From Candidatus Heimdallarchaeota archaeon (lineage in GTDB: Archaea; Asgardarchaeota; Heimdallarchaeia; Heimdallarchaeales; Kariarchaeaceae): DNA of 25,057 nucleotides. Within the stretch, counting starts at the first letter, position 1. Every line of letters begins with the position of its first letter. Location: positions 1-25,057 of the forward strand of contig JAAFKL010000025.1 of the NCBI GenBank assembly GCA_021399405.1. The letters run 5' to 3'. Position numbers and translations under genes: made by a program. The notes under the pieces are model-generated. The model saw nothing but the letters and a program-made list of their open reading frames with translations, did not search any database and was not told where the DNA came from. This document shows positions 1 through 8,103 of this stretch, piece after piece.

Positions 1-1
1 G

Positions 2-244
2 AATACACCGAAGGCTCATTCTCGTAAGAGAAGGAGAAGTCCAAATACAGCCAAAAAGAAAGTAGCAATTTCTGTTCCTGTATTCGTTGTAACGAACCAT
101 CAACAATCAAGCAATGATATTAATTTTGATTTGTATGATGATATCGAGAATGATCTTGCAATGGTTAAAAAGTGTGAAAAAGCCATCTTGGTCGAGAATG
201 CTATCTCGAATAAACCAAGTGGAAGGAAGCGACTCTCTCCCTAA
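2..244 (+). CDS. 3' end of an unrecognised gene (partial)
   Basis: A frame open from the left edge of the window ends at TAA 242-244 and gives about 80 residues. The first part is rich in Lys and Arg (RKRRSPNTAKKK), a hydrophobic VAISVPVFVV stretch follows, then an acidic segment (DLYDDIENDL), and it ends in GRKRLSP. I do not recognise a family. The same frame stays open after the stop codon to a second TAA at 374-376 and would add about 43 residues (LRRQVLYYSSVATGG...), so the gene may be broken by a nonsense change. Two copies of TAAGGAGAC, offset by 10 bases, sit at 242-260 right at the stop. The gene start is outside the window. Coding status is likely but not certain. Confidence 0.4.
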   Translation, partial: NTPKAHSRKRRRSPNTAKKKVAISVPVFVVTNHQQSSNDINFDLYDDIENDLAMVKKCEKAILVENAISNKPSGRKRLSP

Positions 245-398
245 GGAGACTTAAGGAGACAAGTACTATACTATTCCAGTGTAGCAACTGGAGGATACGG
301 TGACGTTGGTATGGTATTAGCAGAACATACGAGAAAAGTTAACAACACAAAGTTAGCTTTTCAGATCATATCATAATAAACGAATAATTAGTGACTAG

Positions 399-1661
399 CT
401 AAATCATATTATTAAAAACAACATCGTCACCAAGTTTCTCTTCGATTCGTAATAACTGATTATATTTACCAACTCTCTCAGATCTTGCTGGAGCGCCAGT
501 TTTTATCCTCTCGGCTTTTAATCCTACAGCTAAATCTGCAATAAATGTATCTTCTGTTTCGCCTGATCGATGTGAAATAACAACACCCCAATCTTGTTTC
601 TTGGTTAGATCAAATGCTTGTTTTGCTTCCGTGAAGGATCCAATTTGATTAACTTTGAGTAGTAGGTAATTCATCGACTGTTTGTCAATTGCAGTTTGAA
701 TTCTTTCAACATTTGTAACGGTAAGGTCATCACCAACAATCGCTCGAGATGAACCAAATTTAGATACCAGTTGAGAAAATGAATCATAATCTTGTTCATC
801 AAAGGGATCTTCTAATGAAAGTAAAATTGGGTATTCCTCAACAAGTTTCTCATAATATGAAACGAATTCCTCAGGCGAAAGCTGGGTTCCATCAAGGTGA
901 TATTTTCCGCCTTCAAAAAATTCAGATGCTGCAGCATCAATTCCAACGTAAAATTGCTCAACAGGTTTGTAACCCGATGTTTTAATGGATTCTATTAATG
1001 CATCAAGAGCATCTCGGGTGTTACGAATTGGTGGCGCAAATCCTCCCTCATCACCCACATTGGTTGCTGTTGGACCATATGTTTTTTTGAGATAGTTTTT
1101 CAAATTATGATAAACTTCTACTGAAGCTCTTAATGCCTCTGAGAAGGTATCAAAACCCAATGGCATCAGCATAAACTCTTGAATTGCAAGATCCCCTCCT
1201 GCATGTTCGCCGCCATTTATTACATTTAACATAGGGCATGGCAGGGAATAATCGCCCTTTCCAATATATTCGTAAACCCACATTTTCTCTGAATTAGCCG
1301 CTGCTCTTAAATTCGCAATTGAAACTCCTAGAATTGCATTTGCTCCTAAATTAGCTTTATTCGGTGTTCCATCTATTTCGTTCAAATATAAGTCTAAATT
1401 TTCCTGCTCAGTAATATCACGACCAATAATTTTGGGTGCGATAATGTCATTCACATTTTTTACTGCTTGTAGTACACCTTTGCCAAGAAACCTTGATCCA
1501 CCATCACGTAATTCCACTGCCTCGAATTGACCTGTTGAGGCGCCCGAAGGTACGATAAACTTGCCACTTACATTATCTGAATATACTTCAACTTCAATTG
1601 TTGGATTCCCACGTGAATCCAAAATTTCGCGAGCATGAACTTTTTTGATTGTACTTGTTAT
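399..1661 (-). CDS. eno: Enolase (phosphopyruvate hydratase), apparent ATA start
   Basis: Cytosolic glycolytic and gluconeogenic enzyme that interconverts 2-phosphoglycerate and phosphoenolpyruvate. The length is about 420 residues, usual for the family. The active-site set is intact: GGEHAGGDLAIQEF, the catalytic-base-region motif GDEGGFAP, the metal ligands in GIDAAAS, SLEDPFDEQD and VGDDLT, the catalytic Lys in LLKVNQIGS, and SHRSGETED. The first TTG (1622) would cut off the conserved AREI before LDSRGNPT. Reading upstream to the in-frame TAG gives F-I-I-T-S-T-I-K-K-V-H-A-R-E-I with no ATG, GTG or TTG. I place the start at ATA 1661, giving (M)TSTIKKVHAREILDSRGNP, with GGTAG six bases before it; ATC at 1664 is the alternative. 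It is transcribed alone, divergent from the downstream operon. The identity is certain; the start is inferred. Confidence 0.96.
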   Translation of the reverse strand: MTSTIKKVHAREILDSRGNPTIEVEVYSDNVSGKFIVPSGASTGQFEAVELRDGGSRFLGKGVLQAVKNVNDIIAPKIIGRDITEQENLDLYLNEIDGTPNKANLGANAILGVSIANLRAAANSEKMWVYEYIGKGDYSLPCPMLNVINGGEHAGGDLAIQEFMLMPLGFDTFSEALRASVEVYHNLKNYLKKTYGPTATNVGDEGGFAPPIRNTRDALDALIESIKTSGYKPVEQFYVGIDAAASEFFEGGKYHLDGTQLSPEEFVSYYEKLVEEYPILLSLEDPFDEQDYDSFSQLVSKFGSSRAIVGDDLTVTNVERIQTAIDKQSMNYLLLKVNQIGSFTEAKQAFDLTKKQDWGVVISHRSGETEDTFIADLAVGLKAERIKTGAPARSERVGKYNQLLRIEEKLGDDVVFNNMI

Positions 1662-1693
1662 GATAAACTACCAACAACAGGAAATGGTCAATT

Positions 1694-1704
1694 ATTATAT
1701 ATTT
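1694..1704 (-). promoter_or_regulatory. TATA-box candidate for enolase
   Basis: On the minus strand the run reads AAATATATAAT. With the archaeal spacing of about 25 bases, transcription would start near 1672-1676, leaving a leader of roughly 12 bases before the ATA at 1661. This supports an enolase start upstream of the TTG at 1622. Assigned by pattern only. Confidence 0.45.
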
Positions 1705-1775
1705 ATTCTTCATTTTTGATAACTTTGTTGACTTAGTAGTAATCTTTTTTTCTAAAACTTACAAAGAGCGAAATA

Positions 1776-2066
1776 ATGAGTGAAAATAACGAAAGTGGTT
1801 TGAGCAGGAATATTGATTTATTTTCTGGTCTCGTAGGCTTGATATTCATAATATTTGTTGTATCAACTGCAATTATTTCATCCGATAACAGAGATGAATA
1901 TTATTCCAACAATCCAGATATCGTACCTGGAACATTTCTTTTCATCGGACTCCTTTTACTTACCCCCCTCCTTTTCTATGGGATTTTATTATTTGCAAAA
2001 GGAGTATGGGCTCTTTTGATTGAATTAGTCGATAGAGCCAATGAAAACCCTTCCCAAATAAATTAA
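1776..2066 (+). CDS. Small two-TM membrane protein
   Basis: Unrecognised 96-residue protein. A short polar N-terminus (MSENNESG...) precedes a hydrophobic segment at about residues 15-35 (LFSGLVGLIFIIFVVSTAII). A polar loop rich in Asp, Asn and Tyr follows, then a second hydrophobic segment at about 52-74 and a polar tail. The predicted topology is a helical hairpin with both ends on the same side. It is the first gene of a run of six plus-strand genes with short gaps (about 20 bases to the next). The next gene also encodes a paired-TM protein, so the two may work together beside the ECF transporter; that is inference. The ATG at 1776 is the only good start. Confidence 0.75.
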   Translation: MSENNESGLSRNIDLFSGLVGLIFIIFVVSTAIISSDNRDEYYSNNPDIVPGTFLFIGLLLLTPLLFYGILLFAKGVWALLIELVDRANENPSQIN

Positions 2067-2087
2067 TTTAATAATTGAGTGGTAATG

Positions 2088-3005
2088 ATGTCAGAAAATG
2101 ATTTAACCAAAATTAGTGATCTTGACGGAAAAAGTGTGGCGACTAGGTCTTGTGCCTATTGCAAATTAAATTTTCAGGAAGGCTTTATGGTTAGTAAATT
2201 ATGTTCAAATTGTCGGAGACTTTTTGTTCTTTATCAAATGAATCAAATGTTTCAGAAAATGTTGGTACCAAGTTTATTAGTTGCACTTTTATTTTATGTA
2301 TTAAGCCCTGCAACCAAGGAATATGCGTGGTTGCCACCTGTGCTTGTAATCGCACCATCATTTATAATTGGGGTTTTTCAAAAAAGACTTCATTTCAGAG
2401 GTGTGCAAGATGAATATAGGATTATTCCTTTGTTCCGATATTCAAAAATGCTGAATGATAATTCATATTACAACGCAGCCGTTGAATTGTGGAACCTCAA
2501 TTATAATCTGTATTCCGAAACCCATCAGAAAAAAGTAATGTTTGAATTTGTTCATTCCATTCTTAACCGTGTGAAGGCGAGTCCTATGAATTGGATATCC
2601 GACATGAATGGTCCAACGGGTATGTCTGAACCAGAATTCGTTGCGTATCTTTTTGAAATTACTGAAATAAGAGAATCTCTTTCTATCGATAAAGGTACAG
2701 GCACTTTGCCTGATATTTGGCCTTTTCTAGATGATGACAAACTGAAACATGAAGTCTTGGATATACTTTCTTCAAATATTGAAACAATTGATGAAGCAAC
2801 AGATGCAGAGAAGAAGCTATTTCTTGAGGATTTATTTTTAATTGATGAAGAACTGATAAGTCTTGCAGATACGAATGAGCGATGGCATAATATTATTGAT
2901 GAATTGGATAATTTCGAAGCAGAAACTCCACCAAGGAACATGCTTGAGGAAGTTAAAATGAACTCGCAAAGCCAATCAGAAATGCAACAACTCATAAATG
3001 ACTAG
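2088..3005 (+). CDS. Zinc-ribbon membrane protein with helical cytosolic domain
   Basis: About 305 residues, family not recognised. The N-terminal part has two Cys pairs, CAYC and CSNC, about 14 residues apart, a probable zinc ribbon. Two hydrophobic segments (about residues 58-77 and 82-99) are followed by a long charged, mostly helical domain rich in Asp, Glu, Leu and Ile with a NMLEEVKM-type tail. I chose the ATG at 2088; ATG 2085 and GTG 2079 lie in frame just upstream. It lies between the small two-TM gene and the ECF ATPase gene in one apparent transcript. A role as a regulatory or accessory partner of the transporter is possible, but nothing in the sequence proves it. Confidence 0.8.
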   Translation: MSENDLTKISDLDGKSVATRSCAYCKLNFQEGFMVSKLCSNCRRLFVLYQMNQMFQKMLVPSLLVALLFYVLSPATKEYAWLPPVLVIAPSFIIGVFQKRLHFRGVQDEYRIIPLFRYSKMLNDNSYYNAAVELWNLNYNLYSETHQKKVMFEFVHSILNRVKASPMNWISDMNGPTGMSEPEFVAYLFEITEIRESLSIDKGTGTLPDIWPFLDDDKLKHEVLDILSSNIETIDEATDAEKKLFLEDLFLIDEELISLADTNERWHNIIDELDNFEAETPPRNMLEEVKMNSQSQSEMQQLIND

Positions 3006-3048
3006 CAAAGTTGATTTCTAATTAGAATATTTTCAAGGTAGAATTAGA

Positions 3049-4293
3049 TTGGTACTTAAAGTCAGCAATCTTTCAATTTGGTATCAAAATCATAAAGCTC
3101 CAACATTGAAGGGAGTTAATTTTGAAGTTAAACAAGGTCAAAGTCTGTTAATAACAGGTAATATGGGTAGCGGGAAGAGTACTTTGTTTTGGGCAATCTC
3201 AAAATTATTTACTCCTGGCACTTTACTTCGATCTAATGGTTCGATAACAAGTGATCGCCCCCTAATCTACATTTCACAAAGAATAAAAGCCCAAATATTA
3301 ACTTTTAATGTTAGGGAAGAACTAGCAACTCGCTTAAGTTTCAAAAACGTGGATCGTGAAAAACGGCGTGAACTTGTTTATGAATTAACTAGTAAATATA
3401 ATCTCGGTAATTTGATTGACAGAAATACAAGAAATCTATCATCTGGGCAACAACAATTAATTGTTATACTGGCAAATATCATCGAGATGAGGGAGAATTT
3501 TATCATATTAATGGATGAACCATTGTCATTGTTAGATAAGAAAAACAAAAAATTGGTAATTTCACTTATATCAGATTTAGTAAATCGAGGAAACTCTGTA
3601 ATTATTGCTGATCCAAGGTCCAACAGATATTCAGAACTAAATCCTGAAATACAAATTTTAAATAATGGGAATTTGCAGAAAGAGCAAAATTTGGCTATTC
3701 ACAAATTTAGCCTGGATCTGACATTACCTCAGTACTTCAAATATAAACGGAAAATATCTCTAGGTATTGGGATAGGTTATCATTCTGAAATTCAAAGAGT
3801 GGAAACTGATTTACCGAGTGAAGGTATTGTTCTCGTTACTGGAGAAAATGGATCTGGTAAGACCACGTTATTGCTTACCCTAGCAAAAATTATTAAGCCA
3901 ATAACTGTATATAAAGAGTTTAAATTTCCCCCTACACTGTATTTACCTCAAGATACTTTTACTTTTTTCTGGCGAGAAACCGTAGAAGATGAATTATTAG
4001 AATCATTTAGTAAAGATGAAATTCCAAGATGGTTAGATGATTTTCTCACTACTTCACCATTTTTACTATCCGAAGGGCAACGCAAAAAATTGGCTTTAGA
4101 GCTCTGTTATTCTTCTGAGAATGTTCTCTTATTAGATGAACCCACTCAAGCTTTAGATTTAGATTCGATCAAATGGTTTGCGGAGAAAACTATAGAGTAT
4201 GCTAAGAACAATTTGATTGTTATCTCTACAAATGATACTGAGTTCATAGAACTATTTGGTAAATCACCTGTGGTGATTAATTTTTCAATGTAG
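3049..4293 (+). CDS. ECF-type transporter ATPase, two ABC domains in one chain
   Basis: Energizing subunit of an energy-coupling-factor importer of the CbiO/EcfA type, acting on the cytoplasmic face of the membrane. Domain 1 has Walker A GNMGSGKST at 37-45, Q-loop Q77, signature LSSGQ at 130-134 and Walker B ILMDEP at about 153-158. Domain 2 has Walker A GENGSGKTT at 266-274, Q-loop Q302, signature LSEGQ at 341-345 and Walker B LLLDEP at 361-366. The chain therefore resembles EcfA1 and EcfA2 fused. The switch (H-loop) histidine is missing in both halves: IIADPRS replaces the usual TH(D/E) in the first and ISTNDTE in the second. The start is TTG 3049, preceded by AGGTAG. EcfT follows after 7 bases. 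The substrate is unknown, since no S component is present here. Confidence 0.9.
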   Translation: MVLKVSNLSIWYQNHKAPTLKGVNFEVKQGQSLLITGNMGSGKSTLFWAISKLFTPGTLLRSNGSITSDRPLIYISQRIKAQILTFNVREELATRLSFKNVDREKRRELVYELTSKYNLGNLIDRNTRNLSSGQQQLIVILANIIEMRENFIILMDEPLSLLDKKNKKLVISLISDLVNRGNSVIIADPRSNRYSELNPEIQILNNGNLQKEQNLAIHKFSLDLTLPQYFKYKRKISLGIGIGYHSEIQRVETDLPSEGIVLVTGENGSGKTTLLLTLAKIIKPITVYKEFKFPPTLYLPQDTFTFFWRETVEDELLESFSKDEIPRWLDDFLTTSPFLLSEGQRKKLALELCYSSENVLLLDEPTQALDLDSIKWFAEKTIEYAKNNLIVISTNDTEFIELFGKSPVVINFSM

Positions 4294-4300
4294 GTGCATT

Positions 4301-5035
4301 ATGTTAGAATTATTTGAGTTTGATGAATCCATCGGTTCTAATATAATCAATGATCGAAGTCCAACTATTAAATTTCTTGTCTCTATAATTTTACTTGTTT
4401 CAATTTTCATTGAAAATGAAATTTTACCGCTAACAATATTATTTCTGATAATATTTCTCTTTTCTACTATATCACAGGGAATTAGACGAATATTAAAAAT
4501 TTACTGGAGTATGCGTTATTATTTGATTTTAGTTATTATCGTCTCTTTATTTTTCAATGATTTAAGATTCGATTATTTTATTCTCATAACAATTCTAAAA
4601 TTAATTTCAATTTTTATTTCTTTTTCGTTTTTTAGTAAAACTACAACCCCGGAGAGGTTGATTGATGTATTAATTCAATTAAAAATCCCACCAAGAATCG
4701 CTTGGAGTGTAGGGGTCTCATTTAGACAAGCCTTATTGATTTTAGAAGATGCATATTACATTCAATCAATTCAAAGATTACGTATAGGGTATAATGAACT
4801 TAATTTTAAGAAGAAAATTGCTTTCCGGTTCACAGAAATTTATACCATGTTAGTAAGTATCCTTGCAAGGTCAATTGTCATATCTACTGAATTCGCAATA
4901 GCAATCAAAATGAGAGGATTCGATGGATCAATTCATAAAAACATCATCTTGGATAGCTCTCCAATTCATATATCTGATTATCTATTTCTAATACTCGTAG
5001 CAGTGCTTACTTTGACAATTATTGTTATTGTATGA
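4301..5035 (+). CDS. ecfT: ECF transporter transmembrane subunit (EcfT/CbiQ family)
   Basis: Membrane scaffold of an ECF importer, 244 residues. It has four to five hydrophobic segments (about 27-45, 47-60, 70-85, 90-110, and one at the C-terminus 226-244). Between them is the cytoplasmic coupling region, with ARS in ILARSIVIS and the family-typical end IKMRGFDG near residues 203-211. It starts at ATG 4301 with AGGTG just upstream, overlapping the end of the ATPase gene. The close spacing makes joint expression with the ATPase near certain. The substrate-binding S component must be encoded elsewhere or be an unrecognised neighbour. Confidence 0.88.
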   Translation: MLELFEFDESIGSNIINDRSPTIKFLVSIILLVSIFIENEILPLTILFLIIFLFSTISQGIRRILKIYWSMRYYLILVIIVSLFFNDLRFDYFILITILKLISIFISFSFFSKTTTPERLIDVLIQLKIPPRIAWSVGVSFRQALLILEDAYYIQSIQRLRIGYNELNFKKKIAFRFTEIYTMLVSILARSIVISTEFAIAIKMRGFDGSIHKNIILDSSPIHISDYLFLILVAVLTLTIIVIV

Positions 5036-5071
5036 CGTCAGTTTTTTAATATATAATGTTCAATCTGTTTT

Positions 5072-6292
5072 GTGGCAATTACTGAGGAATATGAAGTAAA
5101 GTTCCATAATTACAATGGTAATGAAAAGGAATTGAATGATTTCATTGAGGAATATAAGTTTATTAGAGAAACCAAACGAAATGAAGGAAATGTAAACTCA
5201 AAAGTTTTGTCATATTTTTTTGATGGGTTGATTGCTTTAACACAAGCAGATCAGGCATTTTGGAATGGAGATAATCAAGGGGCATATAGCGGCTATCAAG
5301 AAGCAGTTAGGATGTTTAATAGATTTAAAAATTCTAGAAATTCTAATGCTAAATTAGACATTCTATCAGAACGAATGACATTTAGGGCAAGTGGTTTGAA
5401 TAATCTCGCAGATGCAATTATTGTGAAAGATGAAAAAACAAAAGAAGATATGTTTTCAAAAGCACTGAGTAATTTTAACGAAGAGGTGTCATTGGCTAAC
5501 AAAATGAATGAACAAATGTCATCTTATGCCGCATTTGCAAGAGCATCATTCACTGAAAGTCAGATACTCCTTACTGTTGCAAATACAATAAAAGACAGTG
5601 ATTCGGATGAAGCAAAACGTTCCCTTCTGAGATCGCGTGCATCATTAAAACAAGCCTGTTACATAGATCCACGATATTTGCATTATATGGAAAAACTTGA
5701 AGAAACACTAGATAATTTAACTAGACGTAGATTACTACAACGAGCTGAAAATCAAGCGGACAAAGCTACTCTAGAATCTGAAAACGGGAAATATATGGAT
5801 GCAAAATTATTATTTCAGAACGCAATGTTGCTACATAAGAGGGCGTCATCATTAGCCACAGATACTGGTTCCAGAAGAAAGTTACTTGCATCTGCTACAA
5901 TTTATGAAGCCTCAATACATGAGGCACAAGCAACTCAATATTTTCGAGTTGAGAATAATACCGAATTGGCATCAGAAAAATTTATTGATGCTTCAAAACA
6001 TGTCGATAAGGCGATTGCATTGATGGGGCATTTTGGGAGTAAATCTTTAGTTGATAATTTTAAAGCTCAAAGTGATTTCTATAAGGCTATGGGGAACCAA
6101 GCAGGTGCTATCACGTCATTTGATGCCGATCAATTTCAAGAATCCAAGAATCAGTTTGATCAATCCGTTAATTTATTTGAAAACGTGATAAAACTGGCAA
6201 AAGAAGGAAGTAACGAAGTTTTAGTTAATATGAGTAATGATGCAATTGCTGATATCAAGGGATACTTATCAATGGTTGAGGCAATGTTGTAA
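5072..6292 (+). CDS. Alpha-helical TPR-like repeat protein
   Basis: 406 residues, no signal peptide or TM segment, almost entirely helical with repeated Ala/Tyr/Phe-rich helix pairs of TPR-like spacing (for example FFDGLIALTQADQAFW, AYSGYQEAVRMFNRF, AKLLFQNAMLLHKRA, ESKNQFDQSVNLFENV). It is probably a cytosolic alpha-solenoid scaffold for protein contacts. The start is GTG 5072; there is no convincing SD. It sits 36 bases after ecfT and 25 bases before the SGNH hydrolase in the same direction, so it likely shares their transcript. No specific partner can be named. Confidence 0.8.
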   Translation: MAITEEYEVKFHNYNGNEKELNDFIEEYKFIRETKRNEGNVNSKVLSYFFDGLIALTQADQAFWNGDNQGAYSGYQEAVRMFNRFKNSRNSNAKLDILSERMTFRASGLNNLADAIIVKDEKTKEDMFSKALSNFNEEVSLANKMNEQMSSYAAFARASFTESQILLTVANTIKDSDSDEAKRSLLRSRASLKQACYIDPRYLHYMEKLEETLDNLTRRRLLQRAENQADKATLESENGKYMDAKLLFQNAMLLHKRASSLATDTGSRRKLLASATIYEASIHEAQATQYFRVENNTELASEKFIDASKHVDKAIALMGHFGSKSLVDNFKAQSDFYKAMGNQAGAITSFDADQFQESKNQFDQSVNLFENVIKLAKEGSNEVLVNMSNDAIADIKGYLSMVEAML

Positions 6293-6317
6293 TTCAATTA
6301 ACAAAAGTGATTAAATT

Positions 6318-6923
6318 ATGGCTAGGAAGTTTCTTGCATTGGGCGATTCTTATACTATTGGTGAAAGCGTGAGTATCGAAGATAGATGGCCAGTTCAATT
6401 GCAGAATATTTTAAAGCAAACTGGAATAGATATAGATGAGTTAAAAATAGTAGCTGTCACAGGTTGGACAACCTCAGAACTTCAGTTGGGGATCTCCAAC
6501 GATCTTTTTGCTCCCCCGTATGATCTAGTTAGTCTGTTAATTGGAGTAAACAACCAATACAGAAATGAAGATAAAAATAAATATCGTAGTGAGCTAACTG
6601 AGTTAATCTATCAAGCAATTGATTTCACAGGAGGAGATATTGAGAAGGTTTTTGTTGTATCAATTCCTGATTGGAGTACAGTGCCATTTGCGGAAGGGAG
6701 AGATAGAAATCTTATTGCTGATGAGATTGATATATTTAATAAAATTAAATTGGAACAATGTGAGAAAATAGGTGTGAAATTTATTGATATTACTCCCATT
6801 TCGAAAACTGCGAGTAATGACCCGGAGTTGACTGCTGAGGATGGGCTACATCCTTCAGGAAAGATGTATCAATTATGGATGAGTGAAATAGTTCCTGTTG
6901 TAAGGCAAATGTTACTGCCTTAA
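6318..6923 (+). CDS. SGNH/GDSL-family hydrolase
   Basis: 201-residue esterase/lipase-like hydrolase. Block I is LALGDSYT with the nucleophile Ser11, block II is the Gly in VTGWTTSEL (G49), block III is IGVNNQYR (N78 is one of the oxyanion-hole residues), and block V is DGLHPSG with Asp175 and His178 as the rest of the triad. All catalytic residues are present, so it should be active on an ester or acyl substrate, which cannot be told from sequence. It has no signal peptide, so it is probably cytosolic. It is the last gene of the plus-strand run and faces the cyclodeaminase-family gene, whose stop is only a few bases away. Confidence 0.92.
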   Translation: MARKFLALGDSYTIGESVSIEDRWPVQLQNILKQTGIDIDELKIVAVTGWTTSELQLGISNDLFAPPYDLVSLLIGVNNQYRNEDKNKYRSELTELIYQAIDFTGGDIEKVFVVSIPDWSTVPFAEGRDRNLIADEIDIFNKIKLEQCEKIGVKFIDITPISKTASNDPELTAEDGLHPSGKMYQLWMSEIVPVVRQMLLP

Positions 6924-6925
6924 TT

Positions 6926-7867
6926 TTACAATTTAAGATATATTGCTTTTGAAATCTGAATATCCTGAACAGCGACACCTGTTAAATCAACAATTGTTAT
7001 TTCAGTATCTGAAATTCTCCCTAATTTCGGATTATCGATTATTTTGCCTAATTCAATAATTTCGGTTTTAGATTTATATCCCGCCTTCAAATAGTGGAAA
7101 ACCTCTCCCCTTGATTGTGATTGAGAGATTGAATCGACAACAATTTTATCACACAGATCAATAATTTTTTCATCAAGTTCCTGTTTTTCAGTTGTATCTG
7201 AGCCAATAGTTGTAATGTGTGTTCCTTGTTTTATTTGATCTGCTTTGATCAATGGAATTTTAGAAGGTGTACATGTCACGATTAAATTTGATTTCTCTGT
7301 TAGTATATTCATATCTAATGTAGTTTGAACATCAAAGCCAAAACTATCAACATCAATCTTAAATTTGTCAATACTAGATTGAGATCTTCCCCAAACTATC
7401 ACTTTAGAGCAATCAATTACTCCTTGAAGATATTGGAGCTGCAATTTCGCTTGAATTCCAGTTCCCACAATCCCGATCCCCTTAACACTAGCAGGTGCCA
7501 TATACTTTGCAGCAATTGCTCCAGCCACGGCAGTTCTAATATCAGTTAGATATCCTTCATCTAACAATATACATAGAATTTCACCGGTTAATTGACTAAA
7601 AATTATATTTAAACCACTATTAGATGGAAGTCCGAGTTTGGGGTTATCATAAAATCCTTGAGCGATTTTTATTACATAGTAATCATCATTTTTTATATAT
7701 CCATACTTGATGTGACACTCTCCAGGGGGGTTATCAAAACTCAATTCCCCAACCGGTGGCACAATTACATTTCCATTGGAATATTCAACAAAACCTTCTT
7801 CTATCAATTTGATTAGATCTAAATCAATCAATAACTTTTCAATTTCCTGTTTGTTAATGATTTTCAA
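6926..7867 (-). CDS. Ornithine cyclodeaminase/mu-crystallin family protein
   Basis: NAD(P)-dependent enzyme of the family that includes ornithine cyclodeaminase, archaeal alanine dehydrogenase and ketimine/pyrroline-carboxylate reductases. It has the Rossmann nucleotide-binding motif GIGIVGTGIQAKLQ, the DIRTAVAGAIAAKY helix before it, the mid-domain motif VTCTPSKIPL, and the C-terminal DLTGVAVQD that carries the catalytic Asp in characterised members. I chose TTG 7867, which starts LKIINKQEIEKLL and gives 313 residues, the usual size. An upstream ATG at 7951 would add 28 residues of poor family fit (MWIILSIYQVIDSH...). The exact substrate cannot be assigned. It is transcribed divergently from the profilin gene. 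Confidence 0.9.
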   Translation of the reverse strand: MKIINKQEIEKLLIDLDLIKLIEEGFVEYSNGNVIVPPVGELSFDNPPGECHIKYGYIKNDDYYVIKIAQGFYDNPKLGLPSNSGLNIIFSQLTGEILCILLDEGYLTDIRTAVAGAIAAKYMAPASVKGIGIVGTGIQAKLQLQYLQGVIDCSKVIVWGRSQSSIDKFKIDVDSFGFDVQTTLDMNILTEKSNLIVTCTPSKIPLIKADQIKQGTHITTIGSDTTEKQELDEKIIDLCDKIVVDSISQSQSRGEVFHYLKAGYKSKTEIIELGKIIDNPKLGRISDTEITIVDLTGVAVQDIQISKAIYLKL

Positions 7868-8062
7868 ATTCTTGGACTCTGTTTTCCTAATAAATGATTC
7901 AGATATAACATGTGAATCAATGACTTGGTAAATTGATAAAATAATCCACAAAAATAATAACTAAATACCACGTAAAAATGTCAAGAAATATGCCTCTATA
8001 CACTTCAGCAACGAAACAAAGGCAAAACAGTTTAATGCAAAACCTCAAATTAGAGCTTAAGA

Positions 8063-8092
8063 ATAATTTATTGAAGGATAATTTATTGAAGG
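8063..8092 (+). repeat. 15-bp perfect tandem duplication before profilin
   Basis: Two adjacent copies of ATAATTTATTGAAGG lie at 8063-8077 and 8078-8092. Only the second runs on into GGAGTGA, the ribosome-binding site of the profilin gene. The duplication therefore lengthens the leader or moves the promoter relative to the start. Confidence 0.85.
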
Positions 8093-8103
8093 AGTGAAAA
8101 AAT

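Noticed and set aside
242..376. Possible IS110-type transposase C-terminus (GRKRLSP-stop-GDLRRQVLYY)
   Set aside because: The resemblance is limited to a dozen residues, the upstream 60 residues do not fit a transposase, and no terminal repeats are visible.
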